Positions 31,802 through 36,524 of a DNA stretch of 36,524 bases are shown here, piece by piece. The number at the start of each line of letters is the position of its first letter. The first letter of the stretch is position 1. The DNA comes from an uncultured Bacilli bacterium (GTDB taxonomy: Bacteria > Bacillota_I > Bacilli_A > RF39 > UBA660): the NCBI GenBank assembly GCA_934095965.1, contig CAKOKR010000009.1, forward strand, positions 1 through 36,524, in the 5' to 3' direction. Made by a program: the position numbers and the translations under genes. A model generated the notes under the pieces. That model had not been told where the DNA came from and did not search any database. It saw only the letters and a list, made by a program, of their open reading frames with translations.

Positions 31802-34135
31802 ATGATATCAGCTATTTTAAATTTTAAGAAAAATTTTTATACTATTTTGTTAACTTTAGATTCCATCATTTATAATGCTATTGATTCTTTTTATGATATA
31901 TTTGTTGCATTAACTCAAATTAATGTTTTTGCAGATAATTCAAGCAGTTTTAACACAATGGTTCGTAATGTTTATGTAATTCTTGGAGTAATTATGTTAT
32001 TTGTTTTAGCTTATTCTCTTTTACGAGCTGTCATTGATCCGGAACAATTTTCTAAAAAGGATAATTCGTTTGCTAAACTTATTCAAAATATTGTCATATC
32101 ATTGGTAATTATATCTTTCTTACCAACTATATTTCAATTTGCATTTAGTTTCCAAGAAGCTATTTTGAAAAATCATACAATTGAAAAAATTATTTTAAAT
32201 GATGAAAATAATTGGGACTATGAAGGAGAAAATAATCCCAGTCCCGGAAGAAAATTAGCTTATTCTATGTTTAGTTCTTTCTTTCATGTGGATTATGAAT
32301 ATTGCACCAAAAAAAATTCCAAAGATGATGTTACTCAGTTAACTGAAGAAGAAATAATTGCCTGTGAATCTGCTATTAAGACTGATAGTGCTGCTCCAGT
32401 TTTATTGAAGCCATTAAAGCCGTTGAATGCGTTATATACTTTTATTCAAGGGCTTCAAGATAAAACATCATTTACTTATTTTGATAATTTGGTTAAGGCC
32501 GGTTCTAGTGGATTTGGTTCATATGTAAATTTTGCAGAAAATGCTGCTGATGGACAGTTAACATATATATGGTTCTTTTCTACTGTTGCTGGTATTTATG
32601 TAGCATATGTTTTGATTAATTTTGTTTTTGATGTGGCACTTAGATATATTAAGTTGATATTTTTTGAAATTATTGCTCCTATACCCGTTTTTTGTAGGGT
32701 TATACCTGGAGGAAAATTTAAAGATGTATTTAGTACTTGGCTGAAGAAAATTATTAGTGTATTTTTAGAAGTTTTTATTAGAGTGTTTGTTATGATTTTT
32801 GGTTTATACCTTATTATTATGATTGCTGATATGGATTTATTTAAATCATTTACTTCTTTAGGTCCTATTCACCCTATTCAAAAGAGTGTGGCAAATGCTT
32901 TGATTTTATTAGGCGTTGTTACGTTTATTAAACAAGCTCCTAAACTTATTTGCGATTTGTTCCATATTGATAGCGGTGATATGAAACTTGGAATTGCAGA
33001 AAAACTTGCTGCTGGTGGTGGTTTGATGGCTGCATCTGGTGCTGGTGCTTTAGGTCTTGGTGCTATTAGAAATTATAAAAGATCAAGAAGAGATGGAAAA
33101 GGTGTTGCACAATCTTTAGGAAGTGCCGTTACCGGTGGTTTAGGTGCTGGAACAAGTGCTTTTATGAATGCTAGAAAAGCTAAATCATTTGGTGATATGA
33201 AAAATTCTGCTAGCAAAGGTTTAAGTGGTCAAGCGGATAGACGTACTAAAATGGAAAATTATATTGCTAAAAGAAAGAATGATAAAGGTGGTTTAGCTGG
33301 TGCTGTTTTCTCAGATTTTACTGGTTGGTTAACTGGTAAAGGCGTTGAAGATTTGGATAGAATTATTTCAGCATCCGCTGATGTAAATAAAGCTAATGAT
33401 GCTTTTAGAGCTGCTGCTAAAAAACAATGGGATAAGCATTCTACTGATGGGGCAATTGTTTATGATGCTGGTACTGATGTGGCAAATAACTTTTTTAAGG
33501 GAGCTGGTAGTGATAGGATGTTTGAACTTTATAATTCTTTCAGAGATTCAAATAATAAAATGAGAAGTGCTGCTTTTATTAAAAGTAGTATAGAACAAAG
33601 AAAAGCTGAAATGAGTAATAGAGATTTAAATTATTATATTAATGCTTTTAAAAATAGTTTAAAAGCTCCTGATGAAAATGATTATTATAAAGTTGTTAAT
33701 GGACAGAGAGTTTTAGATAAAGATTCCTATGATGCGGCTAAAGATAAATATAAATATGATTCTACTCATATACAAGAAATTGCTCAAGCTAATTATGATA
33801 GAGATCTTCAAGATTTAAATTATCTAGATTCTATGTATAATCAATTGGAAAAGAAGAGTATTACTGAGATCGGACGTATTGCTCTTGAGGGAAAAGGTCT
33901 TGGAACAATAACCTCTGCAGATTTATTCGAAGCTAAAGAATTGGGTGAAACTGCTCAAAGAGTAATAAGAGACTCAGGTCTTGAACATTATGATCCTGCT
34001 AAAGATGAAAAAGTTGAGGTTAAAGGAAACGATTTTGCTGCATTTATTGACGATATGGCTTCAGCAGCTAGTAAACAAGCTGGTCATGCTGCACGTGAAA
34101 AACAAAATTATTTAGAAAAGAAAAAAAGTTCATAA
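31802..34135 (+). CDS. VirB6/TrbL-like polytopic membrane protein
   Basis: A 777-residue protein. About six membrane segments (about 58-78, 95-117, 255-283, 284-300, 320-345 and 363-382) are followed by a Gly/Ala-rich stretch (GGGLMAASGAGALGLGAI, about 402-419) and a long, charged, helical, probably cytoplasmic C-terminal region. That plan fits VirB6/TrbL-type inner-membrane channel components, often with extended C-terminal regions in Gram-positive systems. It starts three bases after the preceding gene and is followed by a VirB3-like gene. It is the largest gene in the operon seen here. Confidence 0.65.
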   Translation: MISAILNFKKNFYTILLTLDSIIYNAIDSFYDIFVALTQINVFADNSSSFNTMVRNVYVILGVIMLFVLAYSLLRAVIDPEQFSKKDNSFAKLIQNIVISLVIISFLPTIFQFAFSFQEAILKNHTIEKIILNDENNWDYEGENNPSPGRKLAYSMFSSFFHVDYEYCTKKNSKDDVTQLTEEEIIACESAIKTDSAAPVLLKPLKPLNALYTFIQGLQDKTSFTYFDNLVKAGSSGFGSYVNFAENAADGQLTYIWFFSTVAGIYVAYVLINFVFDVALRYIKLIFFEIIAPIPVFCRVIPGGKFKDVFSTWLKKIISVFLEVFIRVFVMIFGLYLIIMIADMDLFKSFTSLGPIHPIQKSVANALILLGVVTFIKQAPKLICDLFHIDSGDMKLGIAEKLAAGGGLMAASGAGALGLGAIRNYKRSRRDGKGVAQSLGSAVTGGLGAGTSAFMNARKAKSFGDMKNSASKGLSGQADRRTKMENYIAKRKNDKGGLAGAVFSDFTGWLTGKGVEDLDRIISASADVNKANDAFRAAAKKQWDKHSTDGAIVYDAGTDVANNFFKGAGSDRMFELYNSFRDSNNKMRSAAFIKSSIEQRKAEMSNRDLNYYINAFKNSLKAPDENDYYKVVNGQRVLDKDSYDAAKDKYKYDSTHIQEIAQANYDRDLQDLNYLDSMYNQLEKKSITEIGRIALEGKGLGTITSADLFEAKELGETAQRVIRDSGLEHYDPAKDEKVEVKGNDFAAFIDDMASAASKQAGHAAREKQNYLEKKKSS

Positions 34136-34157
34136 TTAAGAAAGGAATGATTTGGGG

Positions 34158-34472
34158 ATGAATAATTATTTAATACCTGCAAATTCTAAAAAGTCACAAT
34201 TGATATTAGGGTTCTTTACTCTGACTGATATTTTGCTTTTTGGATTTGGATGTTTACTTACTGTTATATTGTTAATGCTAGTGCAAAATGCAACAGTAGG
34301 TCAGATGATTGTTATACTTATGCCTGCACTTATAACTGGATTTTTAGTTACTCCAGTTATGCACTATCATAACGTATTACAATTCATTATAAATGCATGT
34401 ACATTTATATTTAATCCACGTAGATATTATTGGAAAGGTTGGTGTGTTAAAGATGAACTCAAAGATGAATAA
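34158..34472 (+). CDS. VirB3/PrgI-like small membrane protein
   Basis: I take the ATG at 34158; a TTG two codons earlier is possible. The 104-residue protein starts MNNYLIPANSKKSQLILG and has two closely spaced membrane helices (about 22-42 and 48-66), then a cytosolic end with NPRRYYWKGW. Position and architecture match PrgI/VirB3-type proteins, which sit next to the VirB4 ATPase. The last 20 bases overlap the next gene in another frame. Confidence 0.65.
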   Translation: MNNYLIPANSKKSQLILGFFTLTDILLFGFGCLLTVILLMLVQNATVGQMIVILMPALITGFLVTPVMHYHNVLQFIINACTFIFNPRRYYWKGWCVKDELKDE

Positions 34473-35013
34473 TTCTTCAGGTGTAAGTTATACAGAAAAC
34501 TGGTTACCTGTTAGACAAATAATGAATGGTATGATACAACTTGATGATGGTACATATGTTACTGGTGTTAAAGTAATGCCAAAAAATATATTTATTATGG
34601 ATCAAGGATCACAAAATAATACTATTTATCAATTAAGAAATTTTTATAATAGTATTGATTATGATTTCTGGTTACTTATTGCTGATAGACCTGTTGATAT
34701 TGATGTGTATCTATCTCAATTACAACTTATGTATAACAATGCAGAAAGTAATGCAATAAAGAAACTAATTATGCAAGATATTAATAAAGCTAATCTATTT
34801 ATGAGTAGTGAATATAATGTAGTTGATACTGAATATTATATCTTGTTTAAAGAAAAGAGATTAGAAATAGTTCAAAAGAAATTACATAATTTAATAAGTG
34901 GACTTGCTAATGCTGGGTTACAAAGTGTTCAAACTTCCAATAATGATTTAAGAGTTGTTTTAGATAATTTCTTAAATGGTGGAGAAACAACTAATTTTGG
35001 GGCGGTGATGTAA
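34453..35013 (+). CDS. Separate VirB4 N-terminal-domain-like protein
   Basis: A 186-residue soluble protein (ATG at 34453; 34465 is an alternative). The sequence NWLPVRQIMNGMIQLDDGTYVTGVKVMPKNI, given by position at about residues 13-43, matches the opening of TraE/TrsE-type conjugation ATPases (LP-R-x-I-x-x-G-x-x-x-x-DG-x-Y-V-x-x-x-x-V-x-P-x-N). It is followed by the typical helix-rich region. It stops before any Walker motif; the ATPase domain is encoded by the next gene. It may thus be a natural split of VirB4, or a separate TcpE/TrsD-like factor. Confidence 0.55.
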   Translation: MNSKMNNSSGVSYTENWLPVRQIMNGMIQLDDGTYVTGVKVMPKNIFIMDQGSQNNTIYQLRNFYNSIDYDFWLLIADRPVDIDVYLSQLQLMYNNAESNAIKKLIMQDINKANLFMSSEYNVVDTEYYILFKEKRLEIVQKKLHNLISGLANAGLQSVQTSNNDLRVVLDNFLNGGETTNFGAVM

Positions 35014-35014
35014 T

Positions 35015-36524
35015 ATGAGTAAAATTAAAAGTGAAATAGCACCTAAAGGAATGGAATTTAAACCAACTGAATTTGTATTAGGGGGAAAGTATTCAACTAT
35101 TATGACTGTTATAGCTTTTCCTAGAAATATTGCACCAGGTTTTTTATCTGATATAACTAATATTCAAGGTGTTAAAATAGCTATTAAACATATGCCTATA
35201 CCTTTTTCAGTATTACAAAAAATGCTTAATAAAGAAATAGCAGATTTAAAAGTAAGGTATCAAAGTGAAAAAGATAATACAATGCAAGAAAGAATACGTC
35301 AAGATTATGAATCTTTGGAACAATTTATTCAAATGCTTGCAGCAACTCAAGCTAGAATATTTGATTTTCAAATGCATTTGATGATTACTGCAAATAATAA
35401 AGAAGAATTGGAATTAAGAAAGATTCAAGTAAGAAGTTATTTGGATGCGTTAGGAATGAGAGCTGTTGCTTTAATGTTTGAACAAGAAAAAGCATTAAAG
35501 TCAATACTACCTATATTTCCACCACAAGATATTGAAAATAGAATTGGTACGCCGATACCTTCTGTTACAATAGCAGCAATGTATCCATTTATCTTTGATA
35601 GTATTAAAGACCCAGGTAATGCAACACTTCTTGGTGTAGATTTCTCTGGTGGTGTTATATTATTTAATCAATTCTTATATCAAATAAGAAAAGAAAATAA
35701 TAGAAATAATGCTAATGTTATTTTACTTGGTATGAGTGGTTCTGGTAAGAGTACTGCTGCGAAAGTATTACTTAGAACTCACATAAGAAATGGATATAAA
35801 GTAGTATGTGTTGATCCAGAAGGTGAACTTGGAGATATGTGTTATAGCTTAGGTGGAGATTTCCTTGACTTAGGTAAAGGTGGAGAATTTGGTATGATTA
35901 ATCCCCTTGAAATTGTTATTGATGCTGATGAAGATGAAATAGCACAAGGATTAGGTTATACTGTTTTAACTAGAACACTTCAACAAGTTAAAGCATTTAT
36001 GAAATATTATTCACCTAGTATTGAAGATGATGTACTTACTATGTTTAGTGATGTATTACAAGAAACTTATAAAAGATTTAAAATAGATTATGAAACAGAT
36101 TTTACTAAGTTAACTAGTGCTGATTATCCAACATTTGATGATGTTTATGCAACTATAAAAGGTCATTTAGTTAGTATGACAGATGCTACGCATGAACGTG
36201 ATGTTTTGGAACGACTTGAACTTAAGATAAGACCTTTAGTTAAAGAACTTAGATATTATTTTACTGGTAAAACAACACTAAAGATTGATAGTGATTTTAT
36301 TGTATTTAATATAAAAGAACTTATGAATAGTGATGAAAATATTAAGAATGCATTATTCTTTAATATCTTAAAGTATGCATGGGGATTATGTTTAGATAAA
36401 GATATTAACACTGTTATGATGGTTGATGAAGCTCATGTTTTACTTGCAGGACATAATGAACTTGGGGCTGAATTCTTAGCACAAATGCAAAGAAGAAGTA
36501 GAAAGTATAATACTGGGACAATTA
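35015..36524 (+). CDS. VirB4-like conjugation/secretion ATPase, 3' partial
   Basis: The open frame runs from the ATG at 35015 off the window end (503 codons visible). Walker A is GMSGSGKST near residue 239, and Walker B is MMVDEAH near residue 468, followed by AQMQRRSRKYNTG, the VirB4/TraE motif region. LLGVDFSGGVILFNQF and VVCVDPEGELGDM are also typical. VirB4 ATPases energise pilus biogenesis and substrate transfer. It is cytosolic and membrane-bound through VirB3/VirB6 partners, whose candidates lie just upstream. The catalytic residues seen are intact. Coupling-protein (VirD4) and relaxase genes, if any, would lie beyond the window. Confidence 0.9.
   Translation, partial: MSKIKSEIAPKGMEFKPTEFVLGGKYSTIMTVIAFPRNIAPGFLSDITNIQGVKIAIKHMPIPFSVLQKMLNKEIADLKVRYQSEKDNTMQERIRQDYESLEQFIQMLAATQARIFDFQMHLMITANNKEELELRKIQVRSYLDALGMRAVALMFEQEKALKSILPIFPPQDIENRIGTPIPSVTIAAMYPFIFDSIKDPGNATLLGVDFSGGVILFNQFLYQIRKENNRNNANVILLGMSGSGKSTAAKVLLRTHIRNGYKVVCVDPEGELGDMCYSLGGDFLDLGKGGEFGMINPLEIVIDADEDEIAQGLGYTVLTRTLQQVKAFMKYYSPSIEDDVLTMFSDVLQETYKRFKIDYETDFTKLTSADYPTFDDVYATIKGHLVSMTDATHERDVLERLELKIRPLVKELRYYFTGKTTLKIDSDFIVFNIKELMNSDENIKNALFFNILKYAWGLCLDKDINTVMMVDEAHVLLAGHNELGAEFLAQMQRRSRKYNTGTI

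Noticed and set aside
34080..34110. GCACGTGAAA as a possible parS site
   Set aside because: It lacks the left half of the TGTTTCACGTGAAACA palindrome and lies within a coding region.
31373..36524. Integrative conjugative element with ends in this window
   Set aside because: No integrase, relaxase, tRNA or direct-repeat boundary is visible; only the secretion-like operon can be supported.

Overview
The window is a low-GC, strongly A/T-biased bacterial chromosome segment using the standard bacterial code: TGA ends genes such as adk and rlmH, and TGG encodes Trp. Gene content (spc/alpha ribosomal operon, soj-spo0J, rpsF-ssb-rpsR, walJ-rlmH, FemAB-type ligases) points to a Bacillota lineage. The codon bias, collagen-like protein and degenerate diversity-generating retroelement suggest an uncultured, probably host-associated Bacilli/Clostridia-like organism. 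That taxonomic placement is inference.

Layout. (1) 1-5471: end of the spc operon and the alpha operon, rplO(partial)-secY-adk-map-infA-rpmJ-rpsM-rpsK-rpoA-rplQ, closed by a terminator. (2) 5472-6105: intergenic region with two near-identical hairpins, a 23-bp tandem repeat and a small Cys-rich protein gene. (3) 6106-11077: a diversity-generating retroelement (DGR) island. It has two paralogous membrane-anchored target proteins with C-terminal variable regions, an accessory gene resembling MutS domain I, a reverse transcriptase gene, a template repeat (TR) rich in AAC/AAT codons, a small unknown ORF, and a hairpin just after each target gene. (4) 11098-17018: soj-spo0J-yyzM-AbgT-like transporter-ychF-BI-1 protein-RDD protein. 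(5) 17019-18550: a candidate structured RNA with its own promoter, then rpsF-ssb-rpsR behind an S6:S18-type leader. (6) 18551-27178: a DHHW/MBOAT surface O-acylation pair, then rplI-dnaB-M23 peptidase-walJ-rlmH-MYG1-ung. (7) 27181-28606, minus strand: a collagen-like protein and a LemA protein. (8) 28692-31242: two FemAB-type peptidoglycan bridge ligases. (9) 31305-36524: a type IV secretion-like operon (VirB2-like, VirB6-like, VirB3/PrgI-like, a VirB4 N-terminal-domain-like protein, and a VirB4-like ATPase cut by the window end).

The most interesting system is the DGR. Over the first 51 aligned bases, both target VRs differ from the TR mainly at TR adenines (8 of 11 and 9 of 11 differences), the signature of adenine-specific mutagenic retrohoming. 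The machinery nevertheless looks dead: the RT has a frameshift, a YMDD-to-YMDG change and an in-frame stop, and the MutS-like gene is frameshifted. The TR 3' end does not match the VR 3' ends, and the two VRs agree with each other at positions where both disagree with the TR. They were therefore probably written by an older form of this TR or by another DGR elsewhere in the genome.
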